The notes: generated from the letters alone by a model not told the origin. 64,000 nucleotides of DNA from Aeromicrobium chenweiae (GCF_003065605.1 NZ_CP026952.1:2852001-2916000); one strand, 5' to 3'; shown: positions 16,992-27,790, counted from the first letter of the stretch. Translations and numbers: made by a program.

Positions 16992-17064
16992 GACGCTCAC
17001 CCTATCGCCGCGCCGATGACGCAGGGCCCGACCGCCGCGACGTGCCCACCCGCGCCCCGGGAGC

Positions 17065-18198
17065 TCAGGAGGCGGCGGGGTCGATGCCGTCCGTGAAGAG
17101 CGCCGCGGCCCGGCGTGCGCGGGTCAGCACGTCGTCCAGGTCGTCGCCGTACGCCGTGACGTGACCGACCTTGCGACCGGCCTTGACCGCCTTGCCGTAC
17201 AGGTGGATCTTGACGTCCGGCTCCGCGCCGAGGACGACCGAGCGCTGGGCCTCCAGGTCCTCGACCGTGCCGCCGAGGACGTTGACCATGACCGACCACG
17301 GCTGGCGCGCGTCGGTGCTGCCGAGCGGCAGGTCCAGCACGGCCCGCAGGTGGTTCTCGAACTGGCTGGTGTGTGCGCCGTCGATCGACCAGTGACCGGT
17401 GTTGTGGGGGCGCATCGCGAGCTCGTTGACCAGCAGCCGGCCGTCGGTGGTCTCGAACAGCTCGACGGCGAGGATGCCCGTCACGTCGAGCTCAGTCGCG
17501 ATCTGCACGGCCAGGTCACGGGCGGACGCCGCGAGGGTCGGGTCGAGGTCGGGCGCCGGGGCGATGACCTCGGCGCACACGCCGTCGGCCTGGCGGGACT
17601 CCACGACCGGGTACGGGCGCACCTCGCCGGACGGTGAGCGGGCGACGAGGGCGGACAGCTCGCGCCGGAAGTCGACGAGCTCCTCGGCGAGCAGCGGGCG
17701 GTCGGCCGCGAAGGCCTCCTCGGCGTCGGCGACGGACCGGACGACCCACACGCCCTTGCCGTCGTAGCCGCCACGGGTCGTCTTGAGCACGGCCGGGAAG
17801 CCGAACGCCTCGAGGTCCTCGACCGACGAGATCGGTGCGTTGCGCGGGCAGGGCGCGCCGAGGGCGCCGAGGCGTTCGCGCATCGAGCCCTTGTCCTGGG
17901 CGTAGAGCAGGGCGTGCGGACCGGGACGGCACGCGTGCCCCTCGGACTCCAGCGCGCGCAGGTGCTCCGGCGGGACGTGCTCGTGGTCGAACGTGACGAC
18001 AGGGGCGTCCGCGACGACCGCGCGCAAGGTGTCCAGGTCGGTGTAGTCGCCGACGACGTGATCCGGGACGACCTGCGCGGCCGAGACGTCCGGCCCCTCC
18101 GCGAGGAGGCGGATGCGGAGGCCAAGACCCGTGGCGGACTGCTGCATCATCCGGGCCAGCTGGCCTCCGCCGATGACGGCGAGCTCAGGAGTGGGCAC
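17065..18198 (-). CDS. purK: N5-carboxyaminoimidazole ribonucleotide synthase
   Basis: About 377 residues with an ATP-grasp fold: N-terminal [20 protein letters not shown]-binding [27 protein letters not shown], and C-terminal [17 protein letters not shown]. It carboxylates AIR with ATP and bicarbonate. GTG 18198 is preferred because AGGGTGGG precedes it; GTG 18207, 2 bp after the cyclase stop, is the alternative. Between cyclase and purE in the birA-to-purE operon, the mycobacterial arrangement. Confidence 0.93.
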   Translation of the reverse strand: MPTPELAVIGGGQLARMMQQSATGLGLRIRLLAEGPDVSAAQVVPDHVVGDYTDLDTLRAVVADAPVVTFDHEHVPPEHLRALESEGHACRPGPHALLYAQDKGSMRERLGALGAPCPRNAPISSVEDLEAFGFPAVLKTTRGGYDGKGVWVVRSVADAEEAFAADRPLLAEELVDFRRELSALVARSPSGEVRPYPVVESRQADGVCAEVIAPAPDLDPTLAASARDLAVQIATELDVTGILAVELFETTDGRLLVNELAMRPHNTGHWSIDGAHTSQFENHLRAVLDLPLGSTDARQPWSVMVNVLGGTVEDLEAQRSVVLGAEPDVKIHLYGKAVKAGRKVGHVTAYGDDLDDVLTRARRAAALFTDGIDPAAS

Positions 18199-18208
18199 GG
18201 AGCCCACC

Positions 18209-19198
18209 CTATCGGGACCGGAACCCGCGGCGCTCGGTCACCGTGATCGGCGAGACGTTGCCGAAGCCGCGCAACGGCCGCGGTGGCAGCGCCCGGGTGT
18301 CGAACTCCTCGGAGATGGCCGCCGCGGTCCGGTCGTCCACCAGCACCCGGTTGCTCCGCGCGACGTGCGAAAGACGGGCGGCCAGGTTGACCGGCGGGCC
18401 GTACACGTCGCCGAGACGGCTGACGACCGACCCGGTCGCGAGCCCCACGCAGATGTTGGGCAGCTCTGACCGCATGGCGATCTGCTTCACCAGATCGATC
18501 GCGGTACGCGTCCCCTCCACCGGGTCGTCGCTCACGAACAGGACGGCGTCGCCCAGCGTCTTGATGACCCGTCCGCCGTGCGCCGTCACGATGTCGGAGC
18601 ACCGGGTCTCGAAGTTCTCCACCAGAGCGCCGAGGCTGTTGTCGTCGAGGCCGTTGGACAACGACGTGAACCGCGACAGGTCCGCGAAGCCCACGGTCAT
18701 CACCGTGGACAGCAGCTCCTCGTCCGCCGCGCCCAGGGCCTCCATGCGGGCCGTCGCCGCGGCGAGGTGGCGCCGCCACGCGTAGACCATGAGGTGCTCG
18801 AAGCCCGGGCCCGCCGTCCGGGCCAGCTTGATCGCGGCGTCGAGACGCGTCGGGGCCTTGCCCTCCTGGACGTCCCGCTCGATCTGGTCGACGAGCGTCG
18901 TCACCTGCCAGTCGGCCAGGCGGGACATCGTCGTCCCGAGCGCGCGCGTCATCCGAAAGACGGTCCGCTGGTCCATGACCTCGTCGTTGATCGCCGAGGC
19001 GACGGCCTCGATCGCCTTGACGTCGGCCTGGCCGTACGCGATGCCGTCGCCGGTGTCGGCGAAGCCCAGGGCCCGCCACAGCCGCTGACTGTCCTCGATC
19101 GAGAGCCCGCCCTTGTCGGCGGCCTCGGCGCTCGTCATCGCGAGGTCGCCACCCAGGATCAGGTGGACGAGCGTCTCGCGCAGGTCAGAGCGACTCAT
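18209..19198 (-). CDS. Class III adenylate cyclase with N-terminal pH-sensing-type regulatory domain
   Basis: 329 residues. The N-terminal 160 residues are all-helical and resemble the autoinhibitory domain of Rv1264/Rv2212-type cyclases. The catalytic domain carries metal-binding D173 (VGFADLSRFT) and D217 (IKTLGDAVLF), purine-selecting K213, and the transition-state pair N271/R275 in PPVNLAARL. All catalytic residues are present, so it should make cAMP. No membrane helix. It overlaps the end of the PH gene by 14 bp and is followed closely by purK, so cAMP synthesis is co-transcribed with purine synthesis. Confidence 0.87.
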   Translation of the reverse strand: MSRSDLRETLVHLILGGDLAMTSAEAADKGGLSIEDSQRLWRALGFADTGDGIAYGQADVKAIEAVASAINDEVMDQRTVFRMTRALGTTMSRLADWQVTTLVDQIERDVQEGKAPTRLDAAIKLARTAGPGFEHLMVYAWRRHLAAATARMEALGAADEELLSTVMTVGFADLSRFTSLSNGLDDNSLGALVENFETRCSDIVTAHGGRVIKTLGDAVLFVSDDPVEGTRTAIDLVKQIAMRSELPNICVGLATGSVVSRLGDVYGPPVNLAARLSHVARSNRVLVDDRTAAAISEEFDTRALPPRPLRGFGNVSPITVTERRGFRSR

Positions 19199-19697
19199 CG
19201 TTCCTCATGGTCTCGTGCTTCTCGAAGACGAGGTTCGACACGGTGCGGTGGAACGCCTCGATCCGCGGGATGTCCCTGAGCTCCAGGCCGGCCTGCTCGC
19301 TCGCGTCGTGGATGATCAGCGTCCCGCAGCCGAGGATGCGGTCGTTGAGGTTCTTCTCGTACGCGACGTCGTTGACGCGGGTCAGCGGGATGACCCGGCC
19401 GGTGCGGGTCAGGATGCCCTTCTGCTCCACGAGCCGCTTGTTGGTCAGCGTGTACGTCCACAGGTACCACTTCAGGAACGGGAGCAACGCGCCCCACACG
19501 ATGAGGATCGCGGCGAGCGCGGCGATGACCCAGCCGACCTTCCCGTCTCCCTTGTCACCGATCTGGGCGATCAGGAACCCCGCGGCCACGCACACCACGA
19601 GCAGGACGAGGAAGGGCAGGAACAGCACCTTGACGTGGGTGCGGGTCGTCGCGACGGTCTGCTCCCCGTCGATCATCAGCTTGCGCGCGAGGCTCAT
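19185..19697 (-). CDS. PH (bPH2/YdbS-type) domain membrane protein
   Basis: 170 residues with two membrane helices (about 24-44 and 55-75) and a C-terminal bacterial PH domain (YTLTNKRLVEQKGILTRTGRVIPLTRVNDVAYE). It corresponds to Rv3278c in the birA-purK interval. The ATG forms an ATGA overlap with the preceding 27-codon ORF and has GGGAGGTGA 5 bp upstream. The function of the family is unclear; membrane stress or lipid-associated roles have been proposed for relatives. Confidence 0.85.
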   Translation of the reverse strand: MSLARKLMIDGEQTVATTRTHVKVLFLPFLVLLVVCVAAGFLIAQIGDKGDGKVGWVIAALAAILIVWGALLPFLKWYLWTYTLTNKRLVEQKGILTRTGRVIPLTRVNDVAYEKNLNDRILGCGTLIIHDASEQAGLELRDIPRIEAFHRTVSNLVFEKHETMRNDESL

Positions 19698-19777
19698 GCC
19701 GTCACCTCCCGGAAGAGCGCACGGTAGGTCGGTGCCGGCATGACTGCTTCACTGTTCACTCGCTGGCGCTCGCTCAT
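19694..19777 (-). CDS. 27-residue ORF, downstream copy of a tandem pair
   Basis: ATG 19777 to TGA 19694. It encodes 27 residues, opening [16 protein letters not shown] and closing TYRALFREVTA. Its last codons contain the Shine-Dalgarno sequence GGGAGGTGA, and its TGA overlaps the ATG of the PH protein gene (ATGA). The copy upstream differs at one residue (W for R at position 23). It may be a translated leader peptide coupling translation of the PH gene, or a by-product of a duplicated regulatory segment. No homologue family is recognised. A 5' extension is blocked by the in-frame stop of the other copy. Confidence 0.45.
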   Translation of the reverse strand: MSERQRVNSEAVMPAPTYRALFREVTA

Positions 19778-19857
19778 GCCGTCACCTCCCAGAAGAGCGC
19801 ACGGTAGGTCGGTGCCGGCATGACTGCTTCACTGTTCACTCGCTGGCGCTCGCTCAT
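19774..19857 (-). CDS. 27-residue ORF, upstream copy of a tandem pair
   Basis: ATG 19857 to TGA 19774, with the TGA overlapping the ATG of the next copy (ATGA). It encodes the same 27-residue peptide as its neighbour apart from W23. It begins 13 bp after the stop of birA on the same strand, so it would be read from the birA transcript. Whether either peptide is made in quantity is unknown; perfect retention of start, ribosome binding site and stop/start overlap in both copies is the argument for translation. Confidence 0.45.
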   Translation of the reverse strand: MSERQRVNSEAVMPAPTYRALFWEVTA

Positions 19858-19870
19858 GCCCCCGATTCTC

Positions 19871-20680
19871 TCACCCCGCGGGGCGGACGTGGGTGACATC
19901 GCCGGCGCTGATCGCGCGGCCGTCCACGAGGAGGCGGCCGGAGTCGTCGATGCCCGTGGCCTGGCCCACCCAGGGCTCGTCATGGGGCAGGGTCACCCGG
20001 ACGCGCTGACCGATCGTGACGCACCGCCGGACGTACGACTCGCGGATGCCGCCCGGGGGGTCGCCGCCGGACGCGGCCCAGGCGCGGTACAGCGCCTCGA
20101 GGTTGCGCAGGAACGCGCGGATGACGATCGTGCGGTCGGTCTCGGTGGCCCCCTCCAGCACGAGCGACGTCGCGGTGTCGACCGGCAGCTCGTCGCGGCG
20201 CAGCGACACGTTGAGCCCGACGCCGACGACCGCGGCCGGCCCGACCGGTGTCTCCGTGCGCTCGAGCAGGATGCCCGCGATCTTGCGGCCGTCGACCAGC
20301 ACGTCGTTGGGCCACTTCACCGACGAGGCGACCCCGCACTCCTGCACCGTCGCGTCGACCGCGAGCCCCGCCAGCAGCGGCAGCCACACCCAGCGCGCGG
20401 CCGGGACCGAGTCCGGGCGCAGCAGCACCGACACGATCGCCCCGGACCCCGGCGGCGAGGTCCACGTCCGGTCCAGACGTCCCCGGCCCGCGGTCTGCGC
20501 GTCCGCGACGTGGACCAGACCCTCCGGCGCGCCCGCCCTCGCCGCGGCGGCGACATCGGCGTTGGTGCTGCCGGTCTGCGCGCTGACGACGACCTCGGTC
20601 CACAGGCGCCTCGGGCCGGTCAGCGCGGAACGGAGCGCCACCGCGTCGAGGGGTGGCCGGTCGAGGTCGCGGTAGGACAT
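19871..20680 (-). CDS. birA: Biotin-[acetyl-CoA-carboxylase] ligase
   Basis: 269 residues; a catalytic BirA without the N-terminal DNA-binding domain (group I), so it is an enzyme only. Motifs are the biotin-binding QTGSTNADV and [15 protein letters not shown], and [18 protein letters not shown]. The C-terminal small domain ends with [20 protein letters not shown]. It biotinylates the BCCP domain of acyl-CoA carboxylases, whose beta subunit gene is divergent 51 bp away. Start at ATG 20680. Confidence 0.92.
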   Translation of the reverse strand: MSYRDLDRPPLDAVALRSALTGPRRLWTEVVVSAQTGSTNADVAAAARAGAPEGLVHVADAQTAGRGRLDRTWTSPPGSGAIVSVLLRPDSVPAARWVWLPLLAGLAVDATVQECGVASSVKWPNDVLVDGRKIAGILLERTETPVGPAAVVGVGLNVSLRRDELPVDTATSLVLEGATETDRTIVIRAFLRNLEALYRAWAASGGDPPGGIRESYVRRCVTIGQRVRVTLPHDEPWVGQATGIDDSGRLLVDGRAISAGDVTHVRPAG

Positions 20681-20731
20681 GAGAACAGACTCACATATCC
20701 GATTGCGCCCGCTGTCGTTACTCTGACCTGC

Positions 20732-22320
<1,589 letters not shown>

Positions 22321-22324
<4 letters not shown>

Positions 22325-22575
22325 GCGACGAGACCGCCGCCCCGGCCGAGGACGCCGCGCACACGCCGGTCCTGCGGGTGGTCAAGGGCGACCTGACGCC
22401 CGAGGAGCTGGCCGCACTGGTCGCGGTCGTCGCGGCCCGCAACGCGGCGGCAGCCAACGCGGCCGCGCGCACCAAGCCCCGGCTCCGCTCCGAGTGGGGT
22501 CACCCGGCCCGTCAGGTCCGTCCCGCGCACAGCTTCGGGCCCGACCAGTGGCGCCGGTCGTCGTTCGGTCGCTGA
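22321..22575 (+). CDS. accE: Acyl-CoA carboxylase epsilon subunit
   Basis: 84 residues; the GTG start overlaps the pccB stop (GTGA). Residues about 17-50 ([21 protein letters not shown]...) are the actinobacterial epsilon-subunit core, followed by the C-terminal [10 protein letters not shown] and a WRRSSFGR end typical of the family. These small proteins stabilise the alpha-beta carboxylase complex and raise its activity. Frame, size and place make the call firm. Confidence 0.9.
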
Positions 22576-22577
22576 GC

Positions 22578-23243
22578 ATGACCCTGCGTCCGCTGGCCGA
22601 CCTGAGCGCTGCCGACTGGCTGCTGGCCGACCCGGCGCCGGTCGCGCTGCGGGCTCGCGTGGGACCGTCGGGCTTCGCGGCGTACGCGCGCGTGCTGCAC
22701 TCGACGAGCGGCGAGGGCGACCGCCTCGAGGGGCACCTGGACGGCGCGCTGCTCGCGGCGCTCGTCGACGTCCTCGGACACCACACCACCACCCCGGACG
22801 AGTGCTACTTCGCCCTGTGGGAGGGCTACGGCGACATCCACGGCGGTGAGGCGGCGGGCTTCCTCACCGCGTTCTCGGGGCCACTGCGCTGGCCCGGACG
22901 GATCTTCACCAAGGAGAAGCCGAAGGCTCCCCCGCCGCCGGCGTTCCCCCCGCAGGTCATGGCAGGACCGCTGCTGACGGTCAACGGCGAGGAGCACTTC
23001 CTGTTCACCGGCCCGCTGCGCGACGCCGGGCAGTGGGGCGCCGCCAGCTACGGCGCCGGTGTCCCCCGTGACATCAACAGCCCGAACCTGATGTGGCCGG
23101 CCGACCGGGCCTGGTTCGTCACGACCGGCATCGAGGGGACCTGGACCGGCGTCGGCGGCACCGAGTCGCTCATCGCGACGCTCCTGCAGGACCCGCGGCT
23201 CGAGGTCGTCCGGCAGCGCTACGACGAGGCGGCCCTGCGATGA
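22578..23243 (+). CDS. Conserved hypothetical protein
   Basis: 221 residues from the ATG 2 bp after the accE stop, ending in an ATGA overlap with maf. No signal peptide or membrane segment. It has an N-terminal helical part and a motif-rich middle (DECYFALWEGYGD, GPLLTVNGEEHFLFTGPL, NSPNLMWPADRAWFVTTGIEGTWTGVGGT). Similar proteins are widespread in high-GC actinobacteria without known function. Tight spacing places it in the pccB-accE-maf transcript. Confidence 0.78.
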   Translation: MTLRPLADLSAADWLLADPAPVALRARVGPSGFAAYARVLHSTSGEGDRLEGHLDGALLAALVDVLGHHTTTPDECYFALWEGYGDIHGGEAAGFLTAFSGPLRWPGRIFTKEKPKAPPPPAFPPQVMAGPLLTVNGEEHFLFTGPLRDAGQWGAASYGAGVPRDINSPNLMWPADRAWFVTTGIEGTWTGVGGTESLIATLLQDPRLEVVRQRYDEAALR

Positions 23244-23830
23244 GGGTCGTGCTCGCCTCCCAGTCGCCCGCCCGGCTCGCGACCCTGCGCAGCGCGGGCA
23301 TCGAGCCCGTCGTCATCGTCTCGGGCGTCGACGAGGACCAGATCACGACCACGGACGCGGGCAATCTGGCCGCCGCTCTCGCCCAGCTGAAGTGCCGGGC
23401 GGTCGCGGCACAGGTGGAGCCGCAGGACCTGGTCATCGGCTGCGACTCGGTGCTGGCGTTCGAGGGCGAGATCTTCGGCAAGCCGGCCGGACCGGACGAG
23501 GCCACGGCCCGCTGGCGCCGGATGCGGGGACGCAGCGGCGTCCTGCACACGGGCCACTGCGTGCGTCGAGGCGGGACGGAGCTCATCGAGACGGCTGCCA
23601 CGATCGTCCACTTCGCCGACGTCACCGATGCCGAGATCGACGCGTACGTCGCGACCGGTGAGCCGCTGCACGTCGCCGGCGCGTTCACGATCGACGGGCT
23701 CGGCGGAGCATTCATCCGGGGCATCGAGGGCGACCACCACAACGTCGTCGGGCTGTCCCTGCCCGTCCTCCGCGACCTCGTGAGAGAGCTCGGGATCGAC
23801 TGGACCTCGCTCTGGACCCTGTCCACCTGA
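23240..23830 (+). CDS. maf: Maf-family nucleoside triphosphate pyrophosphatase
   Basis: 196 residues beginning with the Maf signature LASQSPARLATLRSAGI. The catalytic GCDSVLAFEGEIFGKP and the RSGVLHTGHCV segment are also present. Maf proteins hydrolyse modified or non-canonical (d)NTPs such as m5UTP or dTTP and affect septation. The ATG overlaps the previous stop. Downstream of accE as in Rv3280-Rv3282. Confidence 0.9.
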   Translation: MRVVLASQSPARLATLRSAGIEPVVIVSGVDEDQITTTDAGNLAAALAQLKCRAVAAQVEPQDLVIGCDSVLAFEGEIFGKPAGPDEATARWRRMRGRSGVLHTGHCVRRGGTELIETAATIVHFADVTDAEIDAYVATGEPLHVAGAFTIDGLGGAFIRGIEGDHHNVVGLSLPVLRDLVRELGIDWTSLWTLST

Positions 23831-23876
23831 GGGGTTTGTTGGTATACGCCCCCCAGAAGTGGGACACTGGTGAGTG

Positions 23877-24098
23877 ATGGCAACCTCACCGCGCAAACGC
23901 CGCTACCACGCTTCCAGTCCCTTCCAGGCAGGTCCTGAGGTGATCGACGAGGTATACGAAGTCGGCGCCCGGGTCTCGCACGACACCTACGGCATGGGAC
24001 GCATCGTCAGCATCCAGGGCACCACGTCGGCCCAGGTCGACTTCGGGGACGGACCCAAGCACATCCCGCTCCCCTGCTCGAAGATGACGGCCCTGTAG
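23877..24098 (+). CDS. Small protein with a C-terminal Tudor-like domain
   Basis: 73 residues. A basic N-terminus (SPRKRRYH) is followed by GARVSHDTYGMGRIVSIQGTTSAQVDFGDGPKHIPLPCSKM. This pattern matches the Tudor/SH3-like module found at the C-terminus of UvrD/PcrA helicases and in CarD-like small proteins (VxHxxFGxGxVxxxxGxxxxVxFxxG). A nucleic-acid or RNA polymerase contact is plausible but unproven. The start ATG 23877 is directly preceded by an in-frame GTG. Stand-alone gene. Confidence 0.72.
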   Translation: MATSPRKRRYHASSPFQAGPEVIDEVYEVGARVSHDTYGMGRIVSIQGTTSAQVDFGDGPKHIPLPCSKMTAL

Positions 24099-24193
24099 GC
24101 AGCCGCCCGCCTCCTTCTCAACGCCCGGACCGGACCGCGTGGGCACCTCGGGTGCTCGCGTGCTTCCGTGGTCCCGGCGCGCCCCGGGAGTCC

Positions 24194-25360
24194 TCACTCC
24201 ACCGGCAGGCCGAGGCCCCGGGCGATCAGCATGCGCTGGATCTCCGACGTGCCCTCGCCGATCTCGAGGATCTTGGCGTCCCGGTAGAACCGGGCGACCG
24301 GGTACTCCTCCATGAAGCCGTAGCCGCCGAAGACCTGCGTCGCGATCCGCGTCGCGGTGACGGCGGCCTCGGACGTGTAGAGCTTCGCGATCGACGCGGC
24401 CTGCTTGAGCTCCTTGGCCGGAGCGCCGGCGTCCTTCATCGCGGCCGCCTGGTACGTCAGCGCACGGCCGGCCTGGGCCATCACGGCCAGGTCCGAGATC
24501 TGGAACGCGACCCCCTGCTTGGTGCCGATCGGCACGCCGAACGTCGTGCGCTCGCCCGCGTACTGCACCGACATGTCGAGGCACGCCTGGATGCAGCCGA
24601 CCGCGAGGGCGGCGATCGCGATGCGGCCGTCGTCGAGCGTGGCGAGGAACTGCGCGTAGCCGCGACCCCGGTCCCCCAGCAGGTGGTCCGACGGCACGCG
24701 CACGTCGGTGAACGAGAGGGCGTGGGTGTCGGACAGGTGCCAGCCGAGCTTGTCGTACGGCGCCTCGGCGACGAATCCCGGCGTGCCGGCGGGCAGCATG
24801 ACCGCGGAGATCTCCGGCGAGCCGTTCTCACGGGTGCCGGTGCGCGCGGTGACCGTCACGAGGGACGTGATGGCGCTGCCGGAGTTGGTGATGAACTGCT
24901 TCGAGCCGTTGACGACCCACTCGTCGCCGTCGAGCTCGGCGCGCGTCCTGGTGGCACTCGCGTCGGAGCCTGCGCCCGGCTCGGTGAGGCCGAAGCCGGC
25001 GAGCCGCCGCCCCTCGACGAGATCGGGCAGCCACGCCTCTTTCTGCTCCTGCGTGCCGTACTCGAGGATCGGCGTGATGCCGAGCCCCACTCCGGCCTCC
25101 AGCGTGATGCCGATCGACTGGTCGACCCGGCCCAGCTCCTCGATCGCGACGCAGAGGCTCGTGAAGTCGCCGCCGGAACCGCCGAACTCCTCCGGCGCGG
25201 TGAGCCCGAACAGGCCGAGCTGTCCCATCTTGTGCACCGCGTCGACCGGGAAGTGGTGGTCCTTGTCCCACTGCGCCACGTGGGGCGCGATCTCCGCCTC
25301 CGCGAACTCGCGGACGCTGCGGCGGAAGGTCTCGTGCTCGCTCGAGAGGGCAAATGTCAT
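24194..25360 (-). CDS. Acyl-CoA dehydrogenase (FadE25-like)
   Basis: 388 residues from the ATG at 25360. The FAD/substrate motifs GFGLTEPGAGSDAS and QFITNSG lie in the middle domain. The C-terminal domain has the catalytic glutamate in EIGEGTSEIQRMLIARGLGLP (E369), the position used by short- and medium-chain enzymes. Its place between maf and accA matches neither a steroid nor a special cluster but the FadE25 neighbourhood of mycobacteria. It oxidises a medium or branched acyl-CoA to the enoyl-CoA. A GTTAA-N6-TTAAC repeat lies upstream in the shared control region with accA. Confidence 0.88.
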   Translation of the reverse strand: MTFALSSEHETFRRSVREFAEAEIAPHVAQWDKDHHFPVDAVHKMGQLGLFGLTAPEEFGGSGGDFTSLCVAIEELGRVDQSIGITLEAGVGLGITPILEYGTQEQKEAWLPDLVEGRRLAGFGLTEPGAGSDASATRTRAELDGDEWVVNGSKQFITNSGSAITSLVTVTARTGTRENGSPEISAVMLPAGTPGFVAEAPYDKLGWHLSDTHALSFTDVRVPSDHLLGDRGRGYAQFLATLDDGRIAIAALAVGCIQACLDMSVQYAGERTTFGVPIGTKQGVAFQISDLAVMAQAGRALTYQAAAMKDAGAPAKELKQAASIAKLYTSEAAVTATRIATQVFGGYGFMEEYPVARFYRDAKILEIGEGTSEIQRMLIARGLGLPVE

Positions 25361-25382
25361 GCCGGCATCGTAGCAACGATGA

Positions 25383-25398
25383 GTTAACAACCATTAAC
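25383..25398. promoter_or_regulatory. GTTAA-N6-TTAAC inverted repeat, operator candidate
   Basis: The 16-bp GTTAACAACCATTAAC is a perfect 5-bp inverted repeat with a 6-bp spacer, conspicuously AT-rich in this genome. It sits 23 bp upstream of the acyl-CoA dehydrogenase start and about 110 bp upstream of the alpha carboxylase start. A lipid-responsive TetR or GntR regulator is plausible; none is encoded nearby. Confidence 0.4.
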
Positions 25399-25506
25399 CC
25401 ACAGCGCCGAACGGCGCCGCGCGACGTAACGCACCTCATATGACGTCCTACTAATTCAACCCCTAGACTGCGGCAGGCAGTCCGTCGCACCGAGGAGAGT
25501 CATTCA

Positions 25507-27282
25507 GTGAGCAAGCCCCTGGCCAAGGTCCTGATCGCCAACCGCGGTGAGATCGCCGTCCGTGTGATCCGAGCGTGCAAGGACTCCGGTATCGGCAGTG
25601 TCGCCGTGTATGCCGAGCCCGATCGCGACGCGGTGTTCGTCCGCCTCGCCGACGAGGCGTACTCGCTCGAGGGCTCCACGCCCGCCGAGTCGTACCTCTC
25701 GATCGAGAAGATCATCGCGATCGCCGAGAAGTCCGGCGCGGACAGCGTCCACCCCGGCTACGGCTTCCTCGCCGAGAACGCCGCGTTCGCCCAGGCCGTC
25801 ATCGATGCCGGGCTCGTCTGGATCGGTCCGCCGCCGGCCGCCATCGAGAGCCTCGGCGACAAGGCCAGGGCCAAGCAGATCGCCCTCAAGGCCGATGCGC
25901 CGCTCGCTCCGGGCACCAAGGACGCAGTCAAGGACGCCGACGAGGTCGTCGAGTTCGCCAAGGCCAACGGCCTGCCGGTCGCGATCAAGGCCGTGTTCGG
26001 CGGCGGCGGCCGTGGACTGAAGGTCGCCCGCACGCTCGAGGAGATCCCCGAGCTCTACGAGTCCGCCGTGCGTGAGGCCGTCAGCGCCTTCGGTCGCGGC
26101 GAGTGCCTCGTCGAGAAGTTCCTCGACCAGCCGCGCCACGTCGAGACCCAGTGCCTCGCCGACAGCCACGGCAACGTCGTCGTCGTCTCGACCCGTGACT
26201 GCTCGCTGCAGCGCCGCCACCAGAAGCTCGTCGAGGAGGCGCCCGCGCCGTTCCTGACCGACGACCAGATCGAGCGCCTCTACACCTCGTCCAAGGCCAT
26301 CCTGCGGGAGGCCGGCTACGTCGGCGCCGGCACGTGCGAGTTCCTCGTGGCCCGCGACGGCACCATCAGCTTCCTCGAGGTCAACACGCGACTGCAGGTC
26401 GAGCACCCGGTCTCCGAGGAGGTCACCGGCCTCGACCTCGTCCGCGAGATGTTCCGCATCGCGGCGGGCGAGGAGCTCGGCTACGGCGATCCCGAGATCC
26501 GTGGCCACTCGATGGAGTTCCGCATCAACGCCGAGGACGGTGGCCGCGGCTTCCTCCCCGCCCCCGGCACGCTCACCAAGTGGGCTCCCCCGTCGGGCCC
26601 GGGCGTCCGGCTCGACGGCGGCTACGAGGAGGGCGAGACGATCCCCGGGTCGTTCGACTCCCTGGTCGCCAAGCTGATCGTCTCCGGCACGAGCCGCGAG
26701 CAGGTCCTGGCCCGCTCCCGCCGCGCGCTGGACGAGTTCGTGGTCGACGGCATGCCCACGGTCATCCCGTTCCACCGCTCGGTGGTCGACGACCCGGCGT
26801 TCACCGCGGCCGACGGCAACTTCTCGGTGTACACGACGTGGATCGAGACCGACTACGACAACCAGCTCGAGCCGTACTCGGGTGCGTCCGCGGACGCCGA
26901 CGAGCCCGACGAGCGCGAGCGCGTCACGGTCGAGGTCGGCGGCAAGCGCATCGAGGTCGTCCTCCCCGGCGGCCTCGGCGCCTCGGCCGCCCCCGCCGGC
27001 GGCAGCAAGAAGGCCAAGCGCAAGGCCGACAAGGGTGCGGGCGCCGCGGCCGGCGGTGACTCGCTGGTCGCGCCGATGCAGGGCACCGTCGTCAAGGTCG
27101 CCGTCGAGGAGGGCCAGGAGGTCGCCGTGGGCGATCAGGTCATCGTCGTGGAGGCCATGAAGATGGAGCAGCCGATCACCGCCCACAAGGCGGGCATCAT
27201 CACCGGCCTCACGGTCACGGTCGGCGGTCCCATCGGGTCCGGCGAGGTCGTCGCCGAGATCAAGGACGCCGCAGCCGAGTAG
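25507..27282 (+). CDS. accA3: Acyl-CoA carboxylase alpha subunit (biotin carboxylase plus BCCP)
   Basis: 591 residues. Residues 1 to about 450 form biotin carboxylase: [28 protein letters not shown], the glycine-rich ATP loop [13 protein letters not shown], and [19 protein letters not shown] linker follows, with a lysine-rich segment near 500. The C-terminal biotinyl domain has EAMKMEQP with biotin attached at K552. It supplies carboxybiotin to the AccD subunits. GTG start with the GAGGAGAG ribosome binding site. Equivalent to mycobacterial AccA3. Confidence 0.93.
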   Translation: MSKPLAKVLIANRGEIAVRVIRACKDSGIGSVAVYAEPDRDAVFVRLADEAYSLEGSTPAESYLSIEKIIAIAEKSGADSVHPGYGFLAENAAFAQAVIDAGLVWIGPPPAAIESLGDKARAKQIALKADAPLAPGTKDAVKDADEVVEFAKANGLPVAIKAVFGGGGRGLKVARTLEEIPELYESAVREAVSAFGRGECLVEKFLDQPRHVETQCLADSHGNVVVVSTRDCSLQRRHQKLVEEAPAPFLTDDQIERLYTSSKAILREAGYVGAGTCEFLVARDGTISFLEVNTRLQVEHPVSEEVTGLDLVREMFRIAAGEELGYGDPEIRGHSMEFRINAEDGGRGFLPAPGTLTKWAPPSGPGVRLDGGYEEGETIPGSFDSLVAKLIVSGTSREQVLARSRRALDEFVVDGMPTVIPFHRSVVDDPAFTAADGNFSVYTTWIETDYDNQLEPYSGASADADEPDERERVTVEVGGKRIEVVLPGGLGASAAPAGGSKKAKRKADKGAGAAAGGDSLVAPMQGTVVKVAVEEGQEVAVGDQVIVVEAMKMEQPITAHKAGIITGLTVTVGGPIGSGEVVAEIKDAAAE

Positions 27283-27288
27283 CCCCGT

Positions 27289-27354
27289 CCCAGATCTGCG
27301 GGCCCCTGCACCGTTCCACCGCGTGGAAACCGTGCAGGGGCCCGCACATCTGGG
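27289..27354. terminator. Long GC-rich hairpin, bidirectional terminator
   Basis: The arms 27289-27319 and 27323-27354 pair almost completely (CCCAGAT, GCGGGCCCCTGCAC and TTCCAC with their complements) around a 3-nt loop, with one mismatch and a small bulge. It fills the space between the convergent accA3 and holin-like genes, directly after both stops. Confidence 0.8.
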
Positions 27355-27735
27355 TTAGCGGCGGGCCCGGGGTGGCGGCTGGACGCTGTCGACCTCGCCG
27401 TACGCGATGCCCGCAGCCCACACGATGAGGGTGACGCCGAGCCAGGTGCCCCAGCCGTGGATCGAGAACCCGGACCCCGGCACGACGACCTCGGTCAGCA
27501 GCAGGCCCAGGAACGTCAGCACGAGCCCACCGAGGATCGTGTAGCCGCGGGCGAACCGGTTGACGGTGCTGATCACCACGCCGCGCAGCACCACCGTCAA
27601 CGCCGTGAACAGGACCACGGCCACGACGAACCAGCCGAAGTGGACGTCGAAGTGGTCGAAGACCCATGCGGCGATGGCCAGCGATGCGGTGTTGGCGACG
27701 GCCGAGATCGCGATGGACTTGAGGACGTCGGGCAT
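27355..27735 (-). CDS. Four-helix phage-holin-like membrane protein (PF04020 type)
   Basis: 126 residues with four hydrophobic helices (about 8-27, 34-54, 68-88, 93-113), the hallmark of the 4-TMS 'phage holin family IV' found on actinobacterial chromosomes. GGLVLTFLGLLLTEVVVPGSGF fits the third-helix signature. There is no lysis cassette or prophage gene nearby, though two peptidoglycan amidases follow upstream on the same strand. Role unknown. Confidence 0.78.
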   Translation of the reverse strand: MPDVLKSIAISAVANTASLAIAAWVFDHFDVHFGWFVVAVVLFTALTVVLRGVVISTVNRFARGYTILGGLVLTFLGLLLTEVVVPGSGFSIHGWGTWLGVTLIVWAAGIAYGEVDSVQPPPRARR

Positions 27736-27790
27736 GGTCCCGAGTATCCCAGATCCGGCTCGTCCGTTCCGCCACCGACCACCACGACGA

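Larger units (their letters stand above)
19693..19860. repeat. 80-bp tandem duplication (two full units plus 8 bp)
   Basis: Unit one spans 19693-19772 and unit two 19773-19852, followed by the first 8 bp of a third. The copies differ at a single base (CCCGGAAG versus CCCAGAAG). The 80-bp period equals a 28-codon ORF (84 bp) minus the 4-bp ATGA overlap, so duplication kept every start, ribosome binding site and stop in register. The near identity implies a recent event. Confidence 0.95.

Noticed and set aside
27355..27735. Holin-like protein as evidence for a prophage
   Set aside because: No other phage genes, attachment sites or integrase nearby; four-helix proteins of this family are common chromosomal genes in actinobacteria.
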